Under the pieces are notes generated by a model. It was given only the letters and a program-made list of their open reading frames with translations, searched no databases and was not told the DNA's origin. Position numbers and translations under genes: made by a program. 64,000 nt of DNA from an uncultured Candidatus Melainabacteria bacterium. Its GTDB lineage: Bacteria; Cyanobacteriota; Vampirovibrionia; Gastranaerophilales; Gastranaerophilaceae. The stretch is taken from the NCBI GenBank assembly GCA_934754425.1, contig CAKVIN010000004.1, positions 62,001 through 126,000 of the forward strand, read 5' to 3'. This document shows positions 27,313 to 35,132 of the stretch, piece after piece. The number at the start of each line of letters is the position of its first letter. Position 1 is the first letter of the stretch.

Positions 27313-27999
27313 ATGTCACAAGATAAAAATACTAGTAACAATCATTCATTAAGAGAACCAGAATTTTATAACAAATGGCGCAGTTTGTTTCAGTTTTTGA
27401 TAACTCACGTTTTTTACATGATTAGGTTTAAACTGGTTTATCGCTTAGAAGTTTATGGCAAAGAAAACATTCCTGACGATAATAATTTTATTGTTGCTGC
27501 TAACCATCTTTCAACGCTTGATCCTCCGCTTGTGTGTGGAGTGATGAATAAGCCTGTTGCTTATATGGCAAAAAAAGAATTATTTGAAAATCCTTTTATG
27601 TGCTGGTGGTTAAATTGGCTTGGAGCTTTTGCTGTTGACAGAGAAAAACTTGGAGTTTCTACAATCAAAACAGTAAAAAATTTGAAGAACACAGATTGGG
27701 TACTTGGCATATTTCCACAAGGTACAAGACAAGAAGCCGGAGAAATAAGTCACATAACAAAAGGTTTCGCTTCTCTTGCAAAAAGTACTAAATGCGGAAT
27801 TTTACCTGTAGGTATAACAGGCACGCAAGAAGTTAAAAGATTCCCTTTTAGTGGCAAAATTATTGTTAGAATTGGGAAAATGATACCATATACAGATAAT
27901 GTTGCCGGTATGGTCACTGACTGGGAAAAATCAATAGAAGATTTAACCGGATTTAAGTATATCGAAGATGAAAAAGTAAAAGAAAATATTGGGTCATAA
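27313..27999 (+). CDS. plsC: 1-acyl-sn-glycerol-3-phosphate acyltransferase
   Basis: PlsC adds the second acyl chain to make phosphatidic acid at the inner membrane. The 228-residue protein has the catalytic H-x4-D motif in AANHLSTLDPP and the substrate motif GIFPQGTRQE. A hydrophobic segment near the N-terminus (FQFLITHVFYMIRF) may insert in the membrane. A GAGGGG ribosome binding site precedes the ATG. A second PlsC-like gene follows after 25 bp, suggesting paralogues with different acyl or headgroup preference. Confidence 0.9.
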   Translation: MSQDKNTSNNHSLREPEFYNKWRSLFQFLITHVFYMIRFKLVYRLEVYGKENIPDDNNFIVAANHLSTLDPPLVCGVMNKPVAYMAKKELFENPFMCWWLNWLGAFAVDREKLGVSTIKTVKNLKNTDWVLGIFPQGTRQEAGEISHITKGFASLAKSTKCGILPVGITGTQEVKRFPFSGKIIVRIGKMIPYTDNVAGMVTDWEKSIEDLTGFKYIEDEKVKENIGS

Positions 28000-28024
28000 A
28001 TTAAGAATTAGTTGGAAGGATAAA

Positions 28025-28696
28025 ATGGGAACAGAAAAAAATTATAACAGAAGATGCGAAAAAGATTATAGTGCCTTTAGAGCATTCTATTATATGTTGT
28101 TTTTAGGAACAGTTGTTTATCCTGTAACAAAACTAATGTACAACATAAAAATTATTGGCAGAGAAAATGTACCAAAGAATCATAATGTTATTTATGCCGG
28201 TAATCACGTATCATATTTAGACCCACCGATAATTTCTTTGGCAGCTTGGAAAACAATTGCCTATATGGCAAAACAAGAACTTTTCAAAGACGACAATAAA
28301 TTACTACGATTTCTTGTCCATACACTTGGCGCATTTGCCGTGAATCGTGACAAACCGGAGATTGCAACTTTCAAAACGGTGAAGGCTGTTTTTAATACTC
28401 CGTGGTCATTGGGAATTTTTCCACAAGGTAGAATTATTAAAGAACCTGTTATAAAAGACATTCATAAAGGTTTTATCTTATTTGCGAAAAAATTTAAAGC
28501 AGATATTGTACCTGTTGGAATTAAAGGATTTGACGGATATGCCAAAAAATTATTCCAAAAACATATTACTGTAACAATCGGAAAACCGATTTCTTATACA
28601 TTAGATGAAGATGAAATCTTAAAAGAATGGGCAAGACAAATTTGCGAATACACAGGGTTTGAAAATCAAATTGAGAGTGAAGTCGAAACTCATTAA
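28025..28696 (+). CDS. Second PlsC-type acyltransferase
   Basis: This 223-residue paralogue of the preceding protein has GNHVSYLDPP (H-x4-D) and GIFPQGRIIKEP. The start is the ATG preceded by GGAAGGA. An upstream in-frame ATG would overlap the previous gene and lacks a ribosome binding site. Whether it acts on lysophosphatidate or another lysolipid cannot be told. It is almost certainly cotranscribed with plsC. Confidence 0.88.
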   Translation: MGTEKNYNRRCEKDYSAFRAFYYMLFLGTVVYPVTKLMYNIKIIGRENVPKNHNVIYAGNHVSYLDPPIISLAAWKTIAYMAKQELFKDDNKLLRFLVHTLGAFAVNRDKPEIATFKTVKAVFNTPWSLGIFPQGRIIKEPVIKDIHKGFILFAKKFKADIVPVGIKGFDGYAKKLFQKHITVTIGKPISYTLDEDEILKEWARQICEYTGFENQIESEVETH

Positions 28697-28700
28697 AAAA

Positions 28701-28896
28701 AAATTGAAAGTGAATGGTGAATAGTGGTTTTAAAACAGCCGTAGGATGGGTAAAGCAACTAAGAAAATGATATTATAACAACAAATAAGGAATGCGTACC
28801 CACCGAAACAAACCAAAACGAACTTAATGACCTAATGCCTTAACGACTTAACGACTTAATGTCTTAACGACTTAATGTCTTAACGACTTAACGACC
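28701..28896. repeat. Single arms of repeat families C and A
   Basis: The gap after the acyltransferase genes holds one family C arm (AATTGAAAGTGAATGGTG...) near 28701-28728. From 28821 there is a tandem of about nine units close to TTAACGAC or TTAATGTC. The matching opposite arms are absent, unlike the copies in the flagellar region. Confidence 0.7.
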
Positions 28897-28981
28897 TCCG
28901 TAACATTTCTTTACATACTAGCAAATTTATTTTTTACACGCATTAGAATATAGGCAAAAGAATGAAAGGTTATACAATAGC

Positions 28982-30349
28982 ATGAATATTTTAGCATTAA
29001 ACAGTATTAAATTTGGTAATACTTACAACAATCAAATCAAACAAAATAACAAAATGTCAGTTCCTAATTGGGGACTAAAAATGAGTGCACCTTTAAACGA
29101 GGATACAGTTACATTTTCGACTCAAGCTCAAGATGTATCATTTAAAGCCGCTCCTACTGCAAAATTTTTAACTACAAGAACCGGCGGAGTTTCAAAGGCT
29201 ACAGCAAAAGAAATTAATGCAATTGCTGAAGAATCTCAACCGGCAATTCATGGTTTTATAAAGAGTCTTTTTTCAGACTATTTAGTTACTGAAAGCAAAC
29301 CAAATAATTTAATTTTATTTATTTCCGGAAGAGCAAAAAAACCGGATTCTATTGCAGAAAAAAGTAAAATTATGCAAGAAAATACAAAAGCCGGCATTTT
29401 GAAAAAAATGACAGACTTGAACGGTGAAAAAATCGTATTAGCAGATGGTTCACGTAAGAACGTACATAAAGTATTAGGAATTCTTTTAGATGCAGTTAAA
29501 AAAGGGTTGGTTCGTGTTGAAGAAGTTGAGCCAAAACGACCAAAAGCAGCTGCAAAATTAAAAGGAAAAGAAAGAGCAAAATACGACTATGCTGATCCAA
29601 ACTTTTTACAAGGTTTTATAAAAGATGCAGAAAAAGCAATGAACAAACCAGTTGTATTTGAAGATCCAAATCTTTCATCCGGTACAAAAGCAAATTATAC
29701 AGCTCTTCACTTTTTATTAAGACTTCCAGGACAAAAAAGACCATTTGAACTACAATTAATGGGTCCAAGCGTAGCAAAATTCAAACACTTAGATGATATT
29801 CTATTTAAGATATTGAACAACAAAAATGTTGATAAAAAATATCAACCGATTGTCAATGTGTTAAAACCACTTGTTATGACTCAAGATGACAAAACAATTG
29901 CTAAATATATAAAAATCCGTGAAAAAATGGATAAATTAAAATTCACTCAGCCTGAATATGAAAAATTAATCGGTAGAATCACTATGAAAGATGAGCCATT
30001 AGTTAAAGAAGGTGATGCTGAAGAATTTAGCACAAAAGTAAATAGTCTACTCCGTTCAAAAGATATAAAACGTGAAGATTTAGACGTTATATCTGAAAAT
30101 ATTGAATTGGAAGGTGATTATCAAGATAAGAAATTTGTTAAACAATTCAAAACAAAAATTGCACAACACAATCTATTTGCTGATTATAGAGCAGAAGCAT
30201 TCTTGTTCCAAAGAATAAGAAAACCTGTTAAATACAGTGCAGACGACAGTAGAGAATATTTCTTGCCTATGACTGTTGATTTACCTGGTGAATACGATTT
30301 GAACAAACTTAACAGAATGCTTATTGAATGTGAGAAAAAAGCAGCATAA
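28982..30349 (+). CDS. RelA/SpoT synthetase-fold protein with N-terminal tags
   Basis: This 455-residue protein carries motifs in the order expected for a RelA/SpoT nucleotidyltransferase domain. These are GRAKKPDSIAEK (116-127, like the SRxKxxxSIxxK substrate loop), DLNGEKIV (145-152, like DxxGxRI), NYTALHF (238-244, like YxSLH) and FELQL (255-259, like the catalytic ExQ). It lacks HD hydrolase, TGS and ACT domains. The first 60 residues contain two tag-like segments, SIKFGN and VSFKA. It may make (p)ppGpp or use the fold as a pyrophosphokinase toxin on another target. The Arg in the second motif is Lys here, so activity is uncertain. It is monocistronic with a strong terminator. Confidence 0.6.
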   Translation: MNILALNSIKFGNTYNNQIKQNNKMSVPNWGLKMSAPLNEDTVTFSTQAQDVSFKAAPTAKFLTTRTGGVSKATAKEINAIAEESQPAIHGFIKSLFSDYLVTESKPNNLILFISGRAKKPDSIAEKSKIMQENTKAGILKKMTDLNGEKIVLADGSRKNVHKVLGILLDAVKKGLVRVEEVEPKRPKAAAKLKGKERAKYDYADPNFLQGFIKDAEKAMNKPVVFEDPNLSSGTKANYTALHFLLRLPGQKRPFELQLMGPSVAKFKHLDDILFKILNNKNVDKKYQPIVNVLKPLVMTQDDKTIAKYIKIREKMDKLKFTQPEYEKLIGRITMKDEPLVKEGDAEEFSTKVNSLLRSKDIKREDLDVISENIELEGDYQDKKFVKQFKTKIAQHNLFADYRAEAFLFQRIRKPVKYSADDSREYFLPMTVDLPGEYDLNKLNRMLIECEKKAA

Positions 30350-30366
30350 TTTAAAAAAATAAATAT

Positions 30367-30409
30367 AAAAAAGAGTATATCTGAAATAAAATCAGATATA
30401 CTCTTTTTT
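30367..30409. terminator. Bidirectional terminator
   Basis: An 18-bp perfect stem with a 7-nt loop, flanked by A and T runs, lies between the convergent RelA/SpoT-like gene and gshA and can serve both. Confidence 0.9.
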
Positions 30410-30422
30410 TATTAAAAACATT

Positions 30423-31682
30423 TTACATTTCGCACGGAATTTTATCCTTTTTTAACATTGCCATAAGCGGTTCTAAGAATTTTTCTTCATCCTGACATTG
30501 ATTTTTCAAAGAATAATAAGCAACCTCGGTTATTTCTTTACAAATACTCAAAATACTATGTTTTCTCAATCTGGAAGCTGTTGCAAATCTTGCGACATTA
30601 TAACGCAATTCATTAATCTCATTATATGAATATTTAAGTAACATGTTACTAATTTCTTCAAATGCAGAATTATTATACATAATTCCTTTGTATAAAGCCG
30701 GAATAGAATATTCCAAACCACCACCAACACAATCATGGTTTCTAATTTCCAAGAAGTTTCTTAATCTGACTTCCGGAAAATACAAATTTGAATGCAGTTT
30801 CCAATCTTCAATATTAGCTTCAAACCCTTCAAAACCTTTATCCATAAATTGCCTAAAAGTCAATCTTCCGTTGATATTAACAGTTTTATCTTCTCTATTA
30901 ATAAATATCATCGGTGTATCAAGCAGAGTTTCTACATAGTCTTTAAAGCACATACCATCTTGGAATTTTGTTGCAAAACCGCATCTTTCATTATCAGTAT
31001 TGAGCCAAGCTAACGCTCTAAAAGATTTATAACCGGTATCAACACCACCTCTGATTTTTGAATTAGCAAACATTGCCGTCATAAATGGCATCATTAAATT
31101 TGCGAGTCGGAATTTTTTCATTGCATCTTCTTCTGATTTATAATCAATTCCGACCTGAATCCCCGCAGTTTCTCGCATCATTACGTCAGATAAAATTCCC
31201 CAAAGATAATTTGCCATAATATGATATCTGCGCTTTGGTAAAAGTTTAATATTTTTGTAAGTTGTAGTTGGAGAAACGCCTTTATTAATAAGTTCAATAC
31301 CGAATTTATCCAATATAGGAAGTAATTCTGAATCAAAATTTTCAACTTTCTTTTTTAAATCACCAATCAATTCTTGAGGTTCAATACTATATTCAACTTG
31401 ACAACCGGGTTCTAAAGTTATTGTATCGTGAATCTTTTTTAATCCAATAATATTTGTATTATCAAGAATATAATCCCAATTATCAACTTTTGCAAATTCT
31501 CTTAATGCTTCGCAAATACCGTATTCACCACCATACGGAGCAACTTCTTTTGTCGTTTTAACAAGCGGAATTCTTTCATACTCAAAACCGATTTTTTGAG
31601 TAGTCTTGCACCCAAGTATAAATTCATCCAATAATTGATTATACTCTAAATGTTCTTTTTGTTTTGTTTCACAATAATTCAC
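30423..31682 (-). CDS. gshA: Glutamate-cysteine ligase
   Basis: This enzyme makes gamma-glutamylcysteine, the first step of glutathione synthesis. The 419-residue protein belongs to the GCS2/plant-type family found in cyanobacteria and proteobacteria. Visible motifs are IGFEYERIPL, ITLEPGCQVEYS, RRYHIMANYL, ETAGIQVGIDY, AMFANSKIRGG and FPEVRLRNFLEIRNHD. The start is GTG with an AAGGAG ribosome binding site 6 nt upstream. No gshB is nearby; it may lie elsewhere, or gamma-glutamylcysteine may be the final thiol. Confidence 0.88.
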   Translation of the reverse strand: MNYCETKQKEHLEYNQLLDEFILGCKTTQKIGFEYERIPLVKTTKEVAPYGGEYGICEALREFAKVDNWDYILDNTNIIGLKKIHDTITLEPGCQVEYSIEPQELIGDLKKKVENFDSELLPILDKFGIELINKGVSPTTTYKNIKLLPKRRYHIMANYLWGILSDVMMRETAGIQVGIDYKSEEDAMKKFRLANLMMPFMTAMFANSKIRGGVDTGYKSFRALAWLNTDNERCGFATKFQDGMCFKDYVETLLDTPMIFINREDKTVNINGRLTFRQFMDKGFEGFEANIEDWKLHSNLYFPEVRLRNFLEIRNHDCVGGGLEYSIPALYKGIMYNNSAFEEISNMLLKYSYNEINELRYNVARFATASRLRKHSILSICKEITEVAYYSLKNQCQDEEKFLEPLMAMLKKDKIPCEM

Positions 31683-31714
31683 GATATTCTCCTTTTTTAT
31701 TATATATGAAATAA

Positions 31715-31750
31715 GAGTTGAAAGTGGAAAATTAAAAATGTAAAGTTGGA
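31715..31750. repeat. Single arm of repeat family C
   Basis: The stretch GAGTTGAAAGTGGAAAATTA and following bases repeats the left arm at 20628-20661. No complementary arm is present before ksgA. Confidence 0.5.
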
Positions 31751-31883
31751 TTAATCAAAAATAACTACACACCTATCTCCCTATGCCTCTTCGCATCTAA
31801 GCTTCAACGCATCTTTTATGTATTATTATTTTAAATTAAGATTGATATTTTAACATTTCCCTGTTTGTACTATTATAAATATC

Positions 31884-32720
31884 ATGATGGATTATTTACA
31901 ACGAGCAAAGTTCTTTAGAACAAAAAAAAGGTTAGGTCAAAATTTTTTAGTAAATCCGGACGTGATTGCGGACATCATTGATTTTGCACAAATTACAAAA
32001 GATGATGTTGTTCTGGAAATCGGCCCCGGAGTTGGGTTCGTAACAGAACAATTAGTTAAGCATGCCAAGAAAGTTATTGCGGTAGAACTCGATGAAGAAG
32101 CGATTAAAGAGCTTGAAAAACTTGATTGTGACAATTTGCAAATTATTCATAATGATATTTTGAAAACAGATTTGTCAGATTTATGTGAAGAAAAAATCAA
32201 AGTTGTTGCAAATATTCCATATTATATCACTTCTCCGATTATTGCACATTTGTTGGGCGAAATTGATGATTTGGAGAACAAAAACAGAAATAAAATTATT
32301 GACATTATTCTTATGGTTCAAGAAGAAGTCGCTAGAAGAATTGTGGCGACAGAAAACAGTGTTTCTAAACAATATGGACTTTTAACAATACTTTCTCAAT
32401 TTTGGGCAGATTGTTCAATAATCAGATTGGTCGGCAGACGCTCTTTTTATCCTGCGCCAAAAGTTAATTCCGCACTTGTGTCTTTGAAAGTTAGAAAAGA
32501 ACCGCTATTAAAATTGAGTGATTACAAACATTTTAGAAAAACTATCAAAGCTGCGTTTTCTCAAAGAAGAAAAACTCTGAAAAATTGTCTTGTTGGTTCC
32601 GGATTTAATAAAGAAAAAGTTGCCCAAGTAATTTCTCAAATGAATTTAGATGAAAATATTCGTGGCGAAAAGCTTTCGATTGCACAATTTGGAGAATTAT
32701 CTGAATTATTAAAAAATTAG
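31884..32720 (+). CDS. ksgA: 16S rRNA dimethyladenosine transferase RsmA/KsgA
   Basis: KsgA dimethylates the two adjacent adenines in the 3' hairpin of 16S rRNA. The 278-residue protein has the opening KKRLGQNFLVNPDVI, the SAM loop EIGPGVGFVTEQL, the catalytic NIPYYITSPI and the C-terminal FSQRRKTLKN. No ribosome binding site precedes the ATG; a TATTAT box lies 7 nt upstream, so translation may be leaderless. It converges with a 4-bp overlap on the ketosynthase-like gene. Confidence 0.95.
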   Translation: MMDYLQRAKFFRTKKRLGQNFLVNPDVIADIIDFAQITKDDVVLEIGPGVGFVTEQLVKHAKKVIAVELDEEAIKELEKLDCDNLQIIHNDILKTDLSDLCEEKIKVVANIPYYITSPIIAHLLGEIDDLENKNRNKIIDIILMVQEEVARRIVATENSVSKQYGLLTILSQFWADCSIIRLVGRRSFYPAPKVNSALVSLKVRKEPLLKLSDYKHFRKTIKAAFSQRRKTLKNCLVGSGFNKEKVAQVISQMNLDENIRGEKLSIAQFGELSELLKN

Positions 32721-33295
32721 TTAGAATAACGAAAAATGCCAAATTCAGACATAAAACAATCTCTATTTCCGTTTAGAAATTCAATAAATGCTTCGAAATT
32801 ATAATTTTTATAATTACCAACTAAAAATTCCATTTTATTTTTGTTTGGATTAATCAAACAAGAAACACTTGCGATACCACCAAATACATCAGCATAAGTA
32901 AATAAAGTTCGCTTATTTATGGATTTAATTAACCCTGCTGAAAGAGAATTTTCACCCGATGACAAAGCGTAATAAGGAATATCTAATTTATTAAATTGAG
33001 TAAAAAAACCGACAGGATAATTGTGTACAGATGCAGAAAAAACAGCAGGAGAAGTTTCTTTGAATTCTTGATATTGCTCTATCAAACAATCAAGTCTTGA
33101 AAATTCACCAAATTCAGAAGAAAAAACTATTTCATCAACTTTATCCGGTTCAAAAAGCTTAACCATTGTTGTTAATGCAACTTTATCCAATAAGCTTAAT
33201 TTTCGTCTAACAAGCGGTGGAATAGAAGAAACATCAATTTGTTCTTCTGATACTACATAACTGAATTTTTCAATACAAAAAGGTATACTTTTCAT
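32717..33295 (-). CDS. Beta-ketoacyl synthase-like protein, N-terminal-domain type
   Basis: This 192-residue protein matches the short ketoacyl-synthase N-terminal family (Ketoacyl-synt_2) best known from aryl polyene clusters. Features are RRKLSLLDKVAL, the VFSSEFGEFSRLDCLIEQY strand-helix and SPAVFSASVHNYPVGFFTQ. It has no active-site Cys in the usual position (ALSSGENS replaces it), so it is probably a non-catalytic partner of the ketosynthase encoded divergently 20 bp away. The ATG is 6 nt from a TATAAT box, with no ribosome binding site. Confidence 0.7.
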   Translation of the reverse strand: MKSIPFCIEKFSYVVSEEQIDVSSIPPLVRRKLSLLDKVALTTMVKLFEPDKVDEIVFSSEFGEFSRLDCLIEQYQEFKETSPAVFSASVHNYPVGFFTQFNKLDIPYYALSSGENSLSAGLIKSINKRTLFTYADVFGGIASVSCLINPNKNKMEFLVGNYKNYNFEAFIEFLNGNRDCFMSEFGIFRYSN

Positions 33296-33301
33296 GCTAA
33301 A

Positions 33302-33309
33302 ATTATACT
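33302..33309. promoter_or_regulatory. Overlapping divergent -10 boxes of the ketosynthase pair
   Basis: The near-symmetric sequence ATTATACTATA gives TATAAT on the minus strand (6 nt before the ATG at 33295). It also gives TATACT on the plus strand (5 nt before the ATG at 33315). Neither gene has a ribosome binding site. One symmetric promoter probably drives both, as described for bidirectional bacterial promoters. The -35 regions are poor. Confidence 0.5.
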
Positions 33310-33314
33310 ATAAA

Positions 33315-34412
33315 ATGATTATTAAAAAATATAATGCAATTTGCAACCTTGGGCAAAATATAGATGAGATTTATAAAGAAGCGATTTTAGGTAATAATCG
33401 TTGTTTTGATTATACACAAAATTATCGCCTTGCTTTAGTAAAAGCTGATTTAACAAAAATAAATAATGAAATGTATAATTTACGTTGCAATCAACTTTTG
33501 CTTAAAGCACTAGAACCTATTGATATTGAATCATTTAATAAAAAATCAACCGCAATAGTTGTTGCAACGACAAATTCCGGTGTTGAAGAATATGAAACAT
33601 CAAAAAATCCTAAACATTTTCAAATAGGGAATCCTGCAGAATTTCTACATAACCATTTCGGTTTCAAGAATTATTATACATCTATATCAACAGCTTGTTC
33701 TTCCGGCATAAGAGCTTTTGGAATAGCAAAAGAGATTTTAGAATTAAATATAGCTAAAACCGTTATCGTAGCTGGGGTTGATTCTATTGCTAAACTTCCA
33801 ATTTTAGGATTTAATTCCCTAAAAATTTTATCTAAAGAACCAACTGTTCCATTTAGTCAAAATAGAGCCGGGATTAATATTGGTGAAGGTGCTGCGGTTT
33901 TTATTGTTGAAAAAGATGGAAATGGAATCGAAATCTCCGGAATTGGTGAAACAACTGATTTCTACCACTCAACAACTCCTAATCCTGATGGGAAAGAGGC
34001 TAAAAAAGCTATAGAACAAGCATTAAATAAAATTAATCCAGCAGATATTGATTACATAAATCTTCATGGAACAGGAACGCAAGCAAATGATTTAATGGAA
34101 GCAAAAACTATTTCAGAAATTTTCGGCAATAAAGTTCCTGCGAGTTCTACAAAACCACTAACAGGACATTGTCTGGGTGCAGCTGCGAGCATTGAAGCTG
34201 CACTCTGTTGCAAACTTTTGGATTCAAACACGCATCAAGTTTTTCCGCATGTTTACGATAATCAGTATGATAAAACATTACCTAAAATATTACTTGCGGA
34301 TAATACTCCACAAAACAAAATTATAAAAACTTGCCTATCTATTTCATTCGGTTTTGGCGGAACAAACTGCGCCATGGTGCTACGCAAACAAACTCAAAAC
34401 ACAAAACTATAA
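33315..34412 (+). CDS. Beta-ketoacyl-ACP synthase (FabF/KAS II-like)
   Basis: The condensing enzyme has the full thiolase-fold triad. The Cys is in SISTACSSGIRAFG, one His in NLHGTGTQANDLMEA and the other in TKPLTGHCLGAAAS, with a closing SFGFGGTNCAMVL. At 365 residues it is shorter than typical FabF (about 410). It is more like ketosynthases of dedicated polyene or secondary lipid pathways. I place the start at the second ATG because of the promoter geometry; an ATG 21 bp upstream overlaps the divergent gene. With the short KS-like protein it may form a heterodimer. No ACP or dehydratase gene is nearby. Confidence 0.8.
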   Translation: MIIKKYNAICNLGQNIDEIYKEAILGNNRCFDYTQNYRLALVKADLTKINNEMYNLRCNQLLLKALEPIDIESFNKKSTAIVVATTNSGVEEYETSKNPKHFQIGNPAEFLHNHFGFKNYYTSISTACSSGIRAFGIAKEILELNIAKTVIVAGVDSIAKLPILGFNSLKILSKEPTVPFSQNRAGINIGEGAAVFIVEKDGNGIEISGIGETTDFYHSTTPNPDGKEAKKAIEQALNKINPADIDYINLHGTGTQANDLMEAKTISEIFGNKVPASSTKPLTGHCLGAAASIEAALCCKLLDSNTHQVFPHVYDNQYDKTLPKILLADNTPQNKIIKTCLSISFGFGGTNCAMVLRKQTQNTKL

Positions 34413-34538
34413 TATCTACTAACAAATAATAGATAAATGTAAATGCCAATCAATGTTTAACAATAAATGCGAATACAAAATTCAAATTCTTATATTAATA
34501 ATTAACCCCAATATTTTTAATAAAAAATAAAAAACCCC

Positions 34539-34566
34539 TTTACAAAAAAAAATCATCATGTACAAT
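34539..34566 (+). promoter_or_regulatory. Putative promoter of tRNA-Ala
   Basis: TTTACA and TACAAT are spaced by 16 bp, giving a start about 45 nt before the mature tRNA. Confidence 0.5.
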
Positions 34567-34617
34567 AATAAATGTAGCCGATGGAAACAGAAGTTACGAG
34601 ACCAAAACAACCGAAAT

Positions 34618-34693
34618 GGGGGTTTAGCTCAGCTGGTAGAGCACCTGCTTTGCACGCAGGGGGTCAGGAGTTCGAATCTCCTAACCTCCACCA
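34618..34693 (+). tRNA. tRNA-Ala (anticodon TGC)
   Basis: The 76 nt fold as a complete cloverleaf with encoded CCA. The anticodon loop CTTTGCACG gives TGC. The acceptor stem has the G3-U70 wobble pair that identifies alanine tRNAs. D-loop (AGCTCAGCTGGTAGAGC) and T-arm (GGAGTTCGAATCTCC) are canonical. Confidence 0.97.
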
Positions 34694-34694
34694 T
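34673..34694 (+). repeat. Left copy of the tRNA-Ala 3'-end direct repeat
   Basis: These 22 bp from the T-loop to the CCA end recur 212 bp downstream with one mismatch. tRNA 3' ends are the usual attachment sites of integrases, so this could be an att site. Confidence 0.6.
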
Positions 34695-34729
34695 AAAATA
34701 CACGATGACTTTAGTTATCGTGTATTTTA
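34694..34729 (+). terminator. Terminator directly after tRNA-Ala
   Basis: A stem of 16 pairs (one G-U) with a TTTA loop begins at the base after CCA; its right arm ends in a T-rich stretch. Confidence 0.75.
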
Positions 34730-34884
34730 TTATGTAGTGTTAGGGTTTGATGAGAACCTCCCAAAATGCGTTTAGCATTTTCTAGGAGTTGCGCGAGTGA
34801 GCTGAGGCTGGAGTGTTTTTGCAAAATGACGATTAGTCATTGAAGCAAAACACGGAATTGCCGTTAAACGCGAACGAGCAAGAC

Positions 34885-34906
34885 CGAATCTCCTAACCTC
34901 AACCAT
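34885..34906 (+). repeat. Right copy of the tRNA-Ala 3'-end direct repeat
   Basis: It matches 21 of 22 bases of the left copy, including the CCA end, but is not part of a foldable tRNA. The 190 bp between the copies hold three hairpins (near 34694, 34763 and 34816) and no gene. It may be the scar of an excised or decayed integrative element, or a broken duplicate tRNA. Confidence 0.6.
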
Positions 34907-34914
34907 TTAAAATC

Positions 34915-34937
34915 AAGAGCCGAAAGGCTCTTTTTTT
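34915..34937 (+). terminator. GAAA-loop terminator
   Basis: A 7-bp stem AAGAGCC/GGCTCTT capped by a GAAA tetraloop is followed by a T run. It lies just after the second copy of the tRNA 3' end. Confidence 0.85.
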
Positions 34938-35132
34938 AACACTTTCCCCAATAGCTTATCTTTACATATTTATAAATCTATCCTGCTCTTTATAGTTGAA
35001 AATAAATTATATAATCATTCCATGCCAGCAATTAAAAAGTTCCGATTTCGAAGAAGTTTAAGTTGCATTGTATATACGCCCCCTCTTGTAAAGCATAGTA
35101 AATCTTGAATTAAAAAAATAATTAGAGTAATT

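Noticed and set aside
34581..34775. A 64-codon open frame across tRNA-Ala
   Set aside because: It reads through the tRNA and its terminator; the tRNA explains the sequence completely.
34730..34884. Second intact tRNA downstream of tRNA-Ala
   Set aside because: Only the 3' end matches; no D-arm or anticodon arm can be folded in the preceding sequence.
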